DNA from: Streptomyces sp. NBC_00708
GTDB taxonomy: Bacteria > Actinomycetota > Actinomycetes > Streptomycetales > Streptomycetaceae
Assembly (NCBI GenBank): GCA_036226585.1
Contig: CP108997.1
Location: 5,146,001 to 5,210,000, forward strand
Length of the DNA stretch: 64,000 nucleotides
Direction: 5' to 3'
A program made the translations under genes and the position numbers. How positions within the stretch are numbered: the first letter of the stretch is position 1; each line of letters starts with the position of its first letter. Under the pieces are notes generated by a model. That model did not search any database and was not told the origin of the DNA. It saw only the letters and a list, made by a program, of their open reading frames with translations. Shown here one piece after another: positions 8,143-15,761 of the stretch.

Positions 8143-9711
8143 TCAGCCGCGGCTGATCTCGAAGTGGTCGATGCGCTCGCCCGACTCGGCGAGGGCGGTG
8201 ACCTTCATCCGGGCGTGCCGCCCGGCCTCCACCTCCACCGCGAGGAACGAGAAGCCGGTGTAGCGCACCCGCGACCACTCCACGGTCTCGGTGGCCTTCG
8301 CGCCGCCCTTGGCCACGTGGTACGTGTTCACGCTCTCCACGTCCGCGACGTGCCCCTCGTAGCTGTCGGGCACCGGGAAGTCGTAGAGCGCCTTGCCCGC
8401 GCCGCCCGCCGTGACGTAGACGATGCCGTCGCGCCGGGGGTCGGTGCGCTCGCCGATGGGCACCGGGCGCCTGACCGCGTTCTTGAGAATCGCGTCGGTG
8501 CGCTCGTAGACGTGGTTGTGCCCGTTGATGACCAGGTCCACCTGGTGCTTCTCGAAGAGCGGCACCCAGGCGTCGCGCACCCCGCCGTCCGAGGCGTGGG
8601 CGTTCGTCGTGGAGAAGGCGCAGTGGTGGAAGAAGACCACCAGGAAGTCGATGTCCCGGCGGGCCCGCAGCTCGCCCAGGCGCCGGTCCAGCCAGCGGGT
8701 CTGCCGGCCGCCGCTGATGCCGAAGTTGGCGGGGATCTCGTAGCTGACGTCGTTGGCGTCCAGCGCGATCACGCCCACGTTGCCGTGCGTGAAGGAGTAC
8801 GCGCCGGGCTGGTTGACCGGGTCCGGGCCGTTGTCCGGCAGGGTCCAGCGCGCGTTCTGGCCGCCGTAGCCGTCCGGCGAGTACCAGGCCTCCATGTCGT
8901 GGTTGCCGGTCGTCACCATCCACGGCACGGTCTTGGAGACCGTCTCCGTCTGCGCCAGGAACTGGTCCCAGGTGCGCGCGTCATAGGTGTCGGTGGTCTG
9001 CCCGGAGCCCGACGGGTCCGCGTAGCAGATGTCGCCGGCGTGCAGGTGGAAGGCCGGGTTCTGGCCGAGGATCAGCTGGTCGTTCCCGAGCGCGTGGTAG
9101 CTGACGCCCTGGTCGCCGAAGGCGGTGAAGGTGAAGTTCTCGGCGCGCGCGGGCGCGGTGGTGAAGGTGCCGAGCGTGCCCAGGTTGCGCGAGTCGGCCG
9201 GGTCGAAGCCGTCGTGGCCGACGCCGTAGTAATACGTCGTGCCGGGCCGCAGCCGCTCCAGGGACGCGTGTACGTAGAACTGCTCGGCCGCCGCGATCTT
9301 GCCGTTGTTCAGCTGCGGGGTCGTGAGGTGGCGCACCTCCGCGTCGATCTTCCGGCTGAGCGCCCACGGCTTGAGGCCGATCCGGATGTACGGGCGGCGC
9401 ACCGCGAACGGCACCTGCCAGGAGACCGCCATCTGCGTCTTCGGGTCCGCCCCGTACGCCAGGTGCCGCCCGAACGGGGCGACCAGCGCGCCGTCGACCC
9501 GGGTGGTGCTGTGCGAGGTGAGTACGGTGGGGGCCGCGTACGCGGGGGAGGAGGAGGCGAGGCCGATCCCGGTGCCGACCACGGCGGCGGTCGCCGCGCC
9601 GGTGCGCAGCGCCCCGCGGCGGGTGAGCCGGGTGCGGAGGTAGTCGTGCTGCTCGGCCATGCTCATGCGGTCGGCGAGCTTCTCGGGGATACCGAAACGG
9701 GGGATGTCCAT
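8143..9711 (-). CDS. Secreted purple acid phosphatase / metallophosphoesterase (Tat substrate)
   Basis: 522 residues. The N-terminus carries a twin-arginine signal (TRRGALRTGAATAAVVG) after a roughly 25-residue extension, with likely cleavage at AYA-AP. A fibronectin-like purple-acid-phosphatase N-domain follows, then the calcineurin-like catalytic domain with all metal-ligand blocks: FGDQG, HAGDICYAD, TTGNHDME, VVFFHHCAF and VINGHNHVYERT. It probably releases phosphate from organic phosphates outside the cell, with a Fe/Zn-type dinuclear centre. The start at ATG 9711 has GGAGG about 12 bp upstream. A PhoP-box-like sequence lies in its promoter region, consistent with phosphate-starvation control. 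Confidence 0.9.
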   Translation of the reverse strand: MDIPRFGIPEKLADRMSMAEQHDYLRTRLTRRGALRTGAATAAVVGTGIGLASSSPAYAAPTVLTSHSTTRVDGALVAPFGRHLAYGADPKTQMAVSWQVPFAVRRPYIRIGLKPWALSRKIDAEVRHLTTPQLNNGKIAAAEQFYVHASLERLRPGTTYYYGVGHDGFDPADSRNLGTLGTFTTAPARAENFTFTAFGDQGVSYHALGNDQLILGQNPAFHLHAGDICYADPSGSGQTTDTYDARTWDQFLAQTETVSKTVPWMVTTGNHDMEAWYSPDGYGGQNARWTLPDNGPDPVNQPGAYSFTHGNVGVIALDANDVSYEIPANFGISGGRQTRWLDRRLGELRARRDIDFLVVFFHHCAFSTTNAHASDGGVRDAWVPLFEKHQVDLVINGHNHVYERTDAILKNAVRRPVPIGERTDPRRDGIVYVTAGGAGKALYDFPVPDSYEGHVADVESVNTYHVAKGGAKATETVEWSRVRYTGFSFLAVEVEAGRHARMKVTALAESGERIDHFEISRG

Positions 9712-9751
9712 GGGCGACAACCTCCACCGCGCGGCTGACGCCCTTCCGTCG

Positions 9752-9773
9752 AATAGGTGAACGGTACACGTAC
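9752..9773 (-). promoter_or_regulatory. PHO-box-like direct repeat
   Basis: On the minus strand two consecutive 11-nt units read GTACGTGTACC and GTTCACCTATT. The second contains GTTCACC, the core of the Streptomyces PhoP direct-repeat unit; the first matches only partly. It lies about 45-60 bp upstream of the secreted phosphatase start. Confidence 0.45.
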
Positions 9774-9840
9774 AACTGCCCATGTGTCCGTATGGTGGAC
9801 GTGACGTGTCATGGGGTGGGACGAGCAGTAGGGTGCCTGC

Positions 9841-10881
9841 ATGTCTCGCAGCATCAATCTCGCAGTGATCCCCGGTGACGGTATCGGCCAGGAGGTCGTG
9901 GCCCAGGGCCTCAAGGTCCTCAACGCTGTTCTCCCGCAGGATGTGAAGCTGGAGACCAAGGAGTACGACCTTGGCGCCCGGCGCTGGCACCGTACCGGCG
10001 AAACCCTCCCCGACGCGGAGCTCGAAGCCCTCAAGGGCCACGACGCCATCCTGCTCGGCGCGATCGGTGACCCGTCCGTGCCCTCCGGTGTCCTGGAGCG
10101 CGGGCTGCTGCTGAAGCTGCGCTTCGCCTTCGACCACTTCATCAACCTGCGGCCGTCGAAGCTCTTCCCGAACACGGACACCCCGCTGGCCGGCCGTCCG
10201 GACATCGACTTCGTCGTCGTCCGCGAGGGCACCGAGGGCCCGTACACCGGCAACGGCGGCTCGCTGCGCACCGGCACGGAGCACGAGGTCGCCACCGAGG
10301 TCAGCCTCAACACCGCCTTCGGTGTCGAGCGCGTCGTCCGGGACGCCTTCGAGCGCGCCGCCGCCCGTCCGCGCAAGAAGCTGACGCTGGTCCACAAGAA
10401 CAACGTCCTCGTGTACGCGGGCCACCTGTGGAAGAACACCTTCGACAAGGTCGCGGCCGAGTACCCCCAGGTCACCACCGACTACCTGCACGTCGACGCC
10501 GCGACGATCTTCTTCGTCACGCAGCCGGAGCGCTTCGACGTCATCGTCACCGACAACCTCTTCGGCGACATCCTCACCGACCTCGCCGCGGCCGTCTCCG
10601 GCGGCATCGGCCTGGCCGCCTCCGGCAACATCAACCCGACGGGTGCCTTCCCGTCGATGTTCGAGCCGGTCCACGGCTCCGCCCCCGACATCGCGGGGCA
10701 GGGCAAGGCCGACCCGACCGCCACGATCCTCTCCGTCGCCCTCCTGCTGCGCCACCTCGGCTACGAGGCCGAGGCCGTGAGCATCGAGGACGCCGTCTCC
10801 GCCGACCTCGCGGAGCGCGACGGCAGCGCCCGTACGACCGACGCGATCGGCGACGCGCTCGCGGTACGCGTAGCGGGCTGA
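9841..10881 (+). CDS. leuB: 3-isopropylmalate dehydrogenase
   Basis: 346 residues, the short actinobacterial form. It catalyses NAD+-dependent oxidation and decarboxylation of 3-isopropylmalate in leucine synthesis. Family marks: [12 protein letters not shown] at the N-terminus, the substrate-binding Arg region [33 protein letters not shown], the lysine in VHKNNVL, and the metal/NAD block [20 protein letters not shown] followed by [19 protein letters not shown]. An AGGGTG precedes ATG. It is followed by a terminator and then ilvE, a conserved Streptomyces arrangement. Confidence 0.97.
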   Translation: MSRSINLAVIPGDGIGQEVVAQGLKVLNAVLPQDVKLETKEYDLGARRWHRTGETLPDAELEALKGHDAILLGAIGDPSVPSGVLERGLLLKLRFAFDHFINLRPSKLFPNTDTPLAGRPDIDFVVVREGTEGPYTGNGGSLRTGTEHEVATEVSLNTAFGVERVVRDAFERAAARPRKKLTLVHKNNVLVYAGHLWKNTFDKVAAEYPQVTTDYLHVDAATIFFVTQPERFDVIVTDNLFGDILTDLAAAVSGGIGLAASGNINPTGAFPSMFEPVHGSAPDIAGQGKADPTATILSVALLLRHLGYEAEAVSIEDAVSADLAERDGSARTTDAIGDALAVRVAG

Positions 10882-10897
10882 TCCGACGACTCCCACA

Positions 10898-10932
10898 GAA
10901 GCCGCCGGGTCGCATACGCACCCGGCGGCTTC
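10898..10932 (+). terminator. Intrinsic terminator after leuB
   Basis: A 13-bp perfect stem (10898-10910 with 10920-10932) and a 9-nt loop, 16 bp after the leuB stop. There is no strong U-tract, as is common in Streptomyces. Confidence 0.75.
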
Positions 10933-10984
10933 TCCTGTGCGGCCCCGGGTGTCACCATCGAACCCTGGACCGCATTCACGCCAT

Positions 10985-11013
10985 TTCGTGCACGGCCCCC
11001 TTCGAGCGATAAT
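10985..11013 (+). promoter_or_regulatory. Probable ilvE promoter
   Basis: TTCGTG, a 17-bp spacer and GATAAT resemble a housekeeping sigma promoter about 100 bp upstream of ilvE, just after the leuB terminator. Confidence 0.45.
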
Positions 11014-11110
11014 CGAACGGGACCGTGTCTCGCAGTGAAGCTCGGACGTCCTAGCACCTGAAGGCGTGCACGCGGTCCTACACACACAAAACGGTGAAGG
11101 ACACGCACTC

Positions 11111-12199
11111 ATGACGACGCCCACGATCGAGCTCAAGCCCTCCTCGCACCCGCTGTCCGACGCGGAGCGCGAGGCGATCCTGGCCAAGCCCGGATTCGGC
11201 CGCTACTTCACCGACCACATGGTGACGATCAAGTGGACCGAGGGCCGCGGCTGGCACGACGCCCAGCTCGTCCCCTACGCGCCGCTGTCGATCGACCCCG
11301 CCAATATGACGCTGCACTACGGCCAGGAGATCTTCGAGGGGCTCAAGGCCTACCGCCAGCCCGACGGCTCGGTCGCCACCTTCCGCCCCGAGGCCAACGG
11401 CGAGCGCTTCCGCTCCTCCGCCCGCCGCCTCGCCATGCCGGAGCTGCCCGTCGAGACCTTCGTCGCGGCCTGTGACGCGCTCGTCCAGCAGGACGCGGCC
11501 TGGGTCCCGGCGCACGGCGGCGAGGAGTCCCTCTACCTGCGCCCCTTCATGATCGCGACCGAGGTCGGCCTCGGTGTGCGGCCGGCCAACGAATACCTCT
11601 TCCTCGTCATCGCCTCGCCCGCCGGTGCCTACTTCCCCGGCGGCGTGAAGCCCGTCTCCATCTGGCTGTCCGAGGACCGGGTGCGCGCCGTCCCCGGCGG
11701 CATGGGCGACGCCAAGACCGGCGGCAACTACGCCGCCTCCCTGCTCGCCCAGGCCGAGGCCGCCGCCAAGGGCTGCGACCAGGTCGCCTACCTCGACGCC
11801 GTCGAGCACACGTGGGTCGAGGAGCTGGGCGGGATGAACCTCTACTTCGTGTACGGGGACCGCATCGTCACCCCGACCCTCACCGGCTCCCTGCTCGCGG
11901 GCATCACCCGTGACTCGCTCCTCAAGCTGGCCGGCGACCTCGGCTACACCTCCGAGGAAGCCCGCGTCTCCATCGGCCAGTGGCGCGACGACACCGCCGC
12001 CGGCACCCTCACCGAGGTCTTCGCCTGCGGCACCGCCGCCGTCATCACGCCCGTCGGCACCGTGAAGAGCGCGGGCGGCGAGTGGACCCAGGGCGACGGC
12101 ACGCCCGGCCCGGTCACCCTCAAGCTGCGCGAGCGCCTGCTCGACATCCAGCGCGGCACCGCCGAGGACACCCACGGCTGGATGCACTCCCTCGCGTGA
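11111..12199 (+). CDS. ilvE: Branched-chain amino acid aminotransferase
   Basis: 362 residues, class IV PLP aminotransferase. It performs the last step of valine, leucine and isoleucine synthesis and the first step of their degradation, which feeds branched fatty acid and polyketide precursors in Streptomyces. Signatures: [15 protein letters not shown], the PLP lysine in [26 protein letters not shown], and the cofactor block [18 protein letters not shown] at 11111 is preceded by GTGAAGGA. It is followed by a strong hairpin. It has its own promoter but stays next to leuB and cimA. Confidence 0.96.
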   Translation: MTTPTIELKPSSHPLSDAEREAILAKPGFGRYFTDHMVTIKWTEGRGWHDAQLVPYAPLSIDPANMTLHYGQEIFEGLKAYRQPDGSVATFRPEANGERFRSSARRLAMPELPVETFVAACDALVQQDAAWVPAHGGEESLYLRPFMIATEVGLGVRPANEYLFLVIASPAGAYFPGGVKPVSIWLSEDRVRAVPGGMGDAKTGGNYAASLLAQAEAAAKGCDQVAYLDAVEHTWVEELGGMNLYFVYGDRIVTPTLTGSLLAGITRDSLLKLAGDLGYTSEEARVSIGQWRDDTAAGTLTEVFACGTAAVITPVGTVKSAGGEWTQGDGTPGPVTLKLRERLLDIQRGTAEDTHGWMHSLA

Positions 12200-12205
12200 G
12201 GACGC

Positions 12206-12251
12206 CGTACGGAACCGCGCCCGGTGTTCCCGCCGGGCGCGGTTCCGTACG
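12206..12251 (+). terminator. Intrinsic terminator after ilvE
   Basis: A perfect 19-bp stem (12206-12224 with 12233-12251) with an 8-nt loop, starting 7 bp after the ilvE stop. Confidence 0.85.
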
Positions 12252-12306
12252 CCCGCATCCTGAGACGGGGCGGGGCGCGGCGGCGGTCCTGTGCCAGACT
12301 GCTGCC

Positions 12307-12357
12307 GTGTCCTCGTTCGTCATGATTATTGGCAGCAGGCGCGCCGGTCCGCAGTGA
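12307..12357 (+). CDS. Putative leader peptide of cimA (16 aa)
   Basis: GTG-initiated 16-codon frame reading (M)SSFVMIIGSRRAGPQ. The consecutive isoleucines are both ATT, a codon Streptomyces rarely uses, and two valines and a methionine are near. CAGACT lies 8 bp before the start and may be a -10 element, so translation could be leaderless; no Shine-Dalgarno is visible. Together with the terminator downstream it fits ribosome-mediated attenuation in response to Ile-tRNA supply, which matches the product of the next gene. Inferred, not proven. Confidence 0.55.
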   Translation: MSSFVMIIGSRRAGPQ

Positions 12358-12378
12358 CCGTCCCGTACCACCACGTAC

Positions 12379-12438
12379 GGCACGGCCACCGTGCCCCAGA
12401 CCCGCGCGCAGACCTCTCGCACCCGCGAGGGGTTTTTT
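12379..12438 (+). terminator. Attenuator region: hairpin plus U-tract terminator upstream of cimA
   Basis: GGCACGG-CCA-CCGTGCC (12379-12395) is a perfect 7-bp hairpin. It is followed by an 8-bp stem CCTCTCGC/GCGAGGGG (12413-12432, one G-U pair) and six T residues (12433-12438), then CGTTTT. This is the only classic U-tract terminator in the region. It lies between the leader peptide and cimA, more than 100 bp before the cimA start, so it can only act on cimA transcription. Confidence 0.7.
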
Positions 12439-12544
12439 CGTTTTCCGGCCCTCACCTCGGCCGGTGCACGAGGCGAGCGGGATGATGGGGGCAAGTGGAG
12501 CCAGACCGTCCGGATCCACTCATCCGACAGGAGTCAGACCAGCC

Positions 12545-14152
12545 ATGACCACCAAGGCCAAGCCCACCGACGACAGCTTCCATGTCTTCGACACCACGCT
12601 GCGTGACGGTTCACAGCGTGAAGGCATCAACCTGACGGTCGCCGACAAGCTCACCATCGCCCGGCACCTGGACGAGTTCGGCGTCGGCTTCATCGAGGGC
12701 GGCTGGCCGGGCGCCAACCCCCGCGACACCGAGTTCTTCGCCCGCGCCCGCCAGGAGATCGAGTTCAAGAACGCCGAGCTGGTCGCCTTCGGCGCGACCC
12801 GCAGGGCGGGCGGCTCGGCGGCGACGGACCCCCAGGTCAAGGCGCTGCTGGAGTCCGGTGCCCCGGTCATCACGCTGGTCGCCAAGTCCCACGACCGCCA
12901 TGTGGAGCTCGCGCTGCGCACCACGCTGGAGGAGAACCTGGAGATGGTCCGCGACACCGTCGCCCACCTCCGCGAACAGGGCCGCCGGGTCTTCGTGGAC
13001 TGCGAGCACTTCTTCGACGGGTACCGCGCCAACCCGGAGTACGCCAAGGCCGTGGTGAAGGCCGCCGCCGAGGCCGGCGCCGACGTCGTCATCCTCTGCG
13101 ACACCAACGGCGGGATGCTCCCGGCCCAGATCCAGGCCGTCGTCGCCACCGTCCTCGCCGACACCGGCGCCCGGCTCGGCATCCACGCCCAGGACGACAC
13201 GGGCTGCGCCGTCGCCAACACGCTGGCCGCCGTCGACGCGGGCGCCACGCACGTCCAGTGCACCGCCAACGGCTACGGCGAGCGCGTCGGCAACGCCAAC
13301 CTCTTCCCGGTCGTCGCCGCGCTGGAGCTCAAGTACGGCAAGAAGGTGCTGCCCGAGGGCGCGCTGGCCGACATGACCCGGGTCTCGCACGCCATCGCCG
13401 AGGTCGTCAACCTCACCCCCTCCACCCATCAGCCCTACGTCGGCGTCTCCGCCTTCGCGCACAAGGCCGGGCTGCACGCCTCCGCGATCAAGGTCGACCC
13501 GGACCTCTACCAGCACATCGACCCCGCCCTGGTCGGCAACACCATGCGGATGCTGGTCTCCGACATGGCCGGCCGCGCCTCCATCGAGCTGAAGAGCGAC
13601 GAGCTGGGCGTCGACCTCGGGGGCGATCGCGAGCTGGTCGGCCGGGTGGTCGAGCGGGTCAAGGAGCGCGAACTCAAGGGCTACACGTACGAGGCGGCCG
13701 ACGCCTCCTTCGAGCTGCTGCTGCGCGCCGAGGCCGAGGGCCGGGTGCGGCGCTACTTCCGTACGGAGTCCTGGCGCGCGATCGTCGAGGACCGCCCCGA
13801 CGGCACCCACGCCAACGAGGCGACCGTGAAGCTGTGGGCCAAGGGCGAGCGGATCGTCGCCACCGCCGAGGGCAACGGCCCCGTCAACGCCCTGGACCGG
13901 GCCCTGCGCGTCGCCCTGGAACGGATCTACCCGCAGCTCGCCAAGCTGGAGCTGATGGACTACAAGGTCCGCATCCTGGAGGGCCGCACCGGCACCGACT
14001 CCACCACCCGCGTCCTGATCACCACCGGTGACGGCACCGCCGAGTGGTCGACCGTCGGGGTCGCGGAGAACATCATCGCCGCGTCCTGGCAGGCGCTGGA
14101 GGACGCGTACACGTACGGCCTGCTGCGCGCCGGGATCGAACCGACGGACTGA
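12545..14152 (+). CDS. cimA: (R)-citramalate synthase
   Basis: 535 residues, DRE-TIM metallolyase family. It condenses pyruvate and acetyl-CoA to citramalate, giving 2-oxobutyrate for isoleucine without threonine deaminase. Landmarks: DTTLRDGSQREGINLT, DCEHFFDGYRANP (a CimA-type marker), LCDTNGGMLP, the metal ligands in GIHAQDDTGCAVAN, and the C-terminal LeuA-type regulatory domain from about residue 370 ending in VGVAENIIAASWQALEDAYTYG. The start at ATG 12545 follows CAGGAG. Its length and the CEHFFDG segment separate it from LeuA. Expression is probably set by the upstream attenuator. Confidence 0.93.
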   Translation: MTTKAKPTDDSFHVFDTTLRDGSQREGINLTVADKLTIARHLDEFGVGFIEGGWPGANPRDTEFFARARQEIEFKNAELVAFGATRRAGGSAATDPQVKALLESGAPVITLVAKSHDRHVELALRTTLEENLEMVRDTVAHLREQGRRVFVDCEHFFDGYRANPEYAKAVVKAAAEAGADVVILCDTNGGMLPAQIQAVVATVLADTGARLGIHAQDDTGCAVANTLAAVDAGATHVQCTANGYGERVGNANLFPVVAALELKYGKKVLPEGALADMTRVSHAIAEVVNLTPSTHQPYVGVSAFAHKAGLHASAIKVDPDLYQHIDPALVGNTMRMLVSDMAGRASIELKSDELGVDLGGDRELVGRVVERVKERELKGYTYEAADASFELLLRAEAEGRVRRYFRTESWRAIVEDRPDGTHANEATVKLWAKGERIVATAEGNGPVNALDRALRVALERIYPQLAKLELMDYKVRILEGRTGTDSTTRVLITTGDGTAEWSTVGVAENIIAASWQALEDAYTYGLLRAGIEPTD

Positions 14153-14169
14153 CACCCCGCACGACACGC

Positions 14170-14212
14170 CGCCCCCGTCCGCCCGCCGCAACCGGCAGGG
14201 CGAACGGGGGCG
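14170..14212 (+). terminator. Terminator-like hairpin after cimA
   Basis: A 15-bp stem with one mismatch (14170-14184 with 14198-14212), 17 bp after the stop. The remaining sequence to 14354 shows no gene. Confidence 0.65.
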
Positions 14213-14354
14213 TTCGCGTGTACGGCTCCGTACGGAAACCGAGTGAACGGTATTCGCGTGCCCGCGTCAAGGCCCCTTTTCGTTCAGGAGTTGAACGCAA
14301 GGACCGTGTTCTTCTCGTTATCAGATGGGTACGGACCAATCTCGACGTGAAGTA

Positions 14355-14419
14355 TTGACGGCTGTGTTCCAGCGAGGTTAACTCCAGCCACCAACGCCGG
14401 TACCGGTTCCGGAACCGGT
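14355..14419 (+). promoter_or_regulatory. Promoter and palindromic operator of the LacI gene
   Basis: TTGACG, a 17-bp spacer and TTAACT form a promoter (14355-14383). Downstream lies the perfect 18-bp palindrome ACCGGTTCCGGAACCGGT (14402-14419). The dodecamer GGTACCGGTTCC is present twice (14399-14410 and 14423-14434). A palindrome just after the start point fits autorepression by the LacI protein. Confidence 0.5.
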
Positions 14420-14488
14420 TGCGGTACCGGTTCCATCGCAGGCCGCTGAGGCCGTTCCCTCTGTCCCGTTGTGTCCCTGGAGGCCCCG

Positions 14489-15478
14489 ATGCGTGTCACC
14501 ATCGCTGATGTCGCCCGCGAGGCCGGCGTCAGCAAGACGACCGTGTCCCGGGTCATCAACACCAAGGGCGAGGTGGACGGTTCGACGGCCGCCCGTGTTC
14601 GCGAAGTGATCGCACAGCTCGGTTACGTGCCCAGCTCGGGTGCCGTCGGTCTGGCCCGCGGCAGCAGCCGTACGGTCGGCATGCTGGTGCCCTCGCTGAC
14701 CTGGCCCTGGATGGGCGAGGTGCTCCAGGGCGTCGTCGACACCGTCGAGGCCGCCGACTACGGGCTGCTGCTGTTCACCTGCAACCGCGGGGCCGAGTCC
14801 GTGGAGCGCTTCACCAGCCAGGTGTCGGCGCGGGCCTTCGACGGACTGGTCGTGGTGGAACCCGAGAACACCCTGGACCACCTCACCGAACTGCACCGCG
14901 ACGGCCTGCCGATCGTGCTGATCGACGATCGTGGCCATCACCCCGAATTCCCCTCCGTCGTGACCACCAACCACGAAGGAGGCGCTTCGGCAGCCCGCCA
15001 TCTGCGGGATGCCGGACGCACCAGGCCCGTCGTGATCACCGGCCCCCAGGACTTCGGCTGCGTACGCGACCGGCTGGCCGGGTTCGTCTCGGTGCTGCCC
15101 ACCGACCTCGTCGTCCGGGGGGACTTCACCGAACGCTGCGGCCGGCTGGCCGTGGAGGAACTCCTCGCCGCGGGCACGGAGTTCGACTCGGTCTTCGCCC
15201 ACAACGACATCACCGCGGCAGGCGTGCTGCGGGCGTTGCGCGCCGCGGGGAAGACCGTGCCCGGGGACATCGCGGTCGTCGGCTTCGACGACATCCCGAT
15301 GTCCGAGCACACCGAACCGCCCCTGACCACCGTGCGACAGCCCACCCGGCAGATGGGTGAGACGGCCGCACGGATGCTGCTCTCCCACCTCGGCGGCACG
15401 CCCGTACCCGATGCACCGGTCGTGCTGCCCACCGAACTGGTCGTGCGCCACTCGGCGCCCCCAGGTCGTGTCACCTGA
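14489..15478 (+). CDS. LacI-family transcriptional repressor of the beta-glucan locus
   Basis: 329 residues. N-terminal LacI helix-turn-helix (VTIADVAREAGVSKTTVSRV), hinge, then a periplasmic-binding-protein-like sensor domain ending in FDDIPMSEHTEPPLTTVRQP. ATG at 14489 has GGAGG at 14479-14483. It stands first in a locus of ABC transporter and beta-glucosidase/glucanase genes, so the inducer is probably a beta-glucan oligosaccharide such as laminaribiose. The last residues PGRVT and the stop codon are encoded by the left end of an inserted fold-back repeat, so the original C-terminus was probably slightly different. Confidence 0.9.
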   Translation: MRVTIADVAREAGVSKTTVSRVINTKGEVDGSTAARVREVIAQLGYVPSSGAVGLARGSSRTVGMLVPSLTWPWMGEVLQGVVDTVEAADYGLLLFTCNRGAESVERFTSQVSARAFDGLVVVEPENTLDHLTELHRDGLPIVLIDDRGHHPEFPSVVTTNHEGGASAARHLRDAGRTRPVVITGPQDFGCVRDRLAGFVSVLPTDLVVRGDFTERCGRLAVEELLAAGTEFDSVFAHNDITAAGVLRALRAAGKTVPGDIAVVGFDDIPMSEHTEPPLTTVRQPTRQMGETAARMLLSHLGGTPVPDAPVVLPTELVVRHSAPPGRVT

Positions 15479-15636
15479 CTGCCGTCTGCCGGGCGACGCC
15501 TGGCACGCGCGCTCGCGGCGTTGCCGAAAAGCCCTAGTAGCTCCGCTACGAGGACTCTCCGGCGCCTTGCGATCGCACGCACCAGACGCCGCCCGGCCGC
15601 CCTCCGGGCGACGACGGCAGTCAGATGACACGACCT
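15463..15636. repeat. 174-bp fold-back repeat (MITE-like) with 24-bp terminal inverted repeats
   Basis: The ends match as inverted repeats over 24 bp with one difference; the first 20 bases are AGGTCGTGTCAYCTGACTGC. The interior also folds back for about 40 bp more with many G-U-compatible differences, around a centre near TAGTAGCTCCGCTAC. It encodes no protein. I recognise this sequence type as one scattered through many Streptomyces genomes, from memory. It overlaps the last 16 bp of the LacI gene and provides its stop codon. I did not identify a target duplication. Confidence 0.75.
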
Positions 15637-15761
15637 AGCGGCCAGGGCTCCCCCAGGCCCACCGCACCTGCTACGCCCACAACCGCTACGCCCGTACAAG
15701 GCGCGCCGAGCGCTGCCCGTTTCCGGATCTCCCAGACCCGCCAGTCCCTCCTGGAGTCGTT

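Noticed and set aside
15463..15636. Fold-back element as a transposon with its own gene
   Set aside because: It is only 174 bp and encodes nothing; no transposase lies near it.
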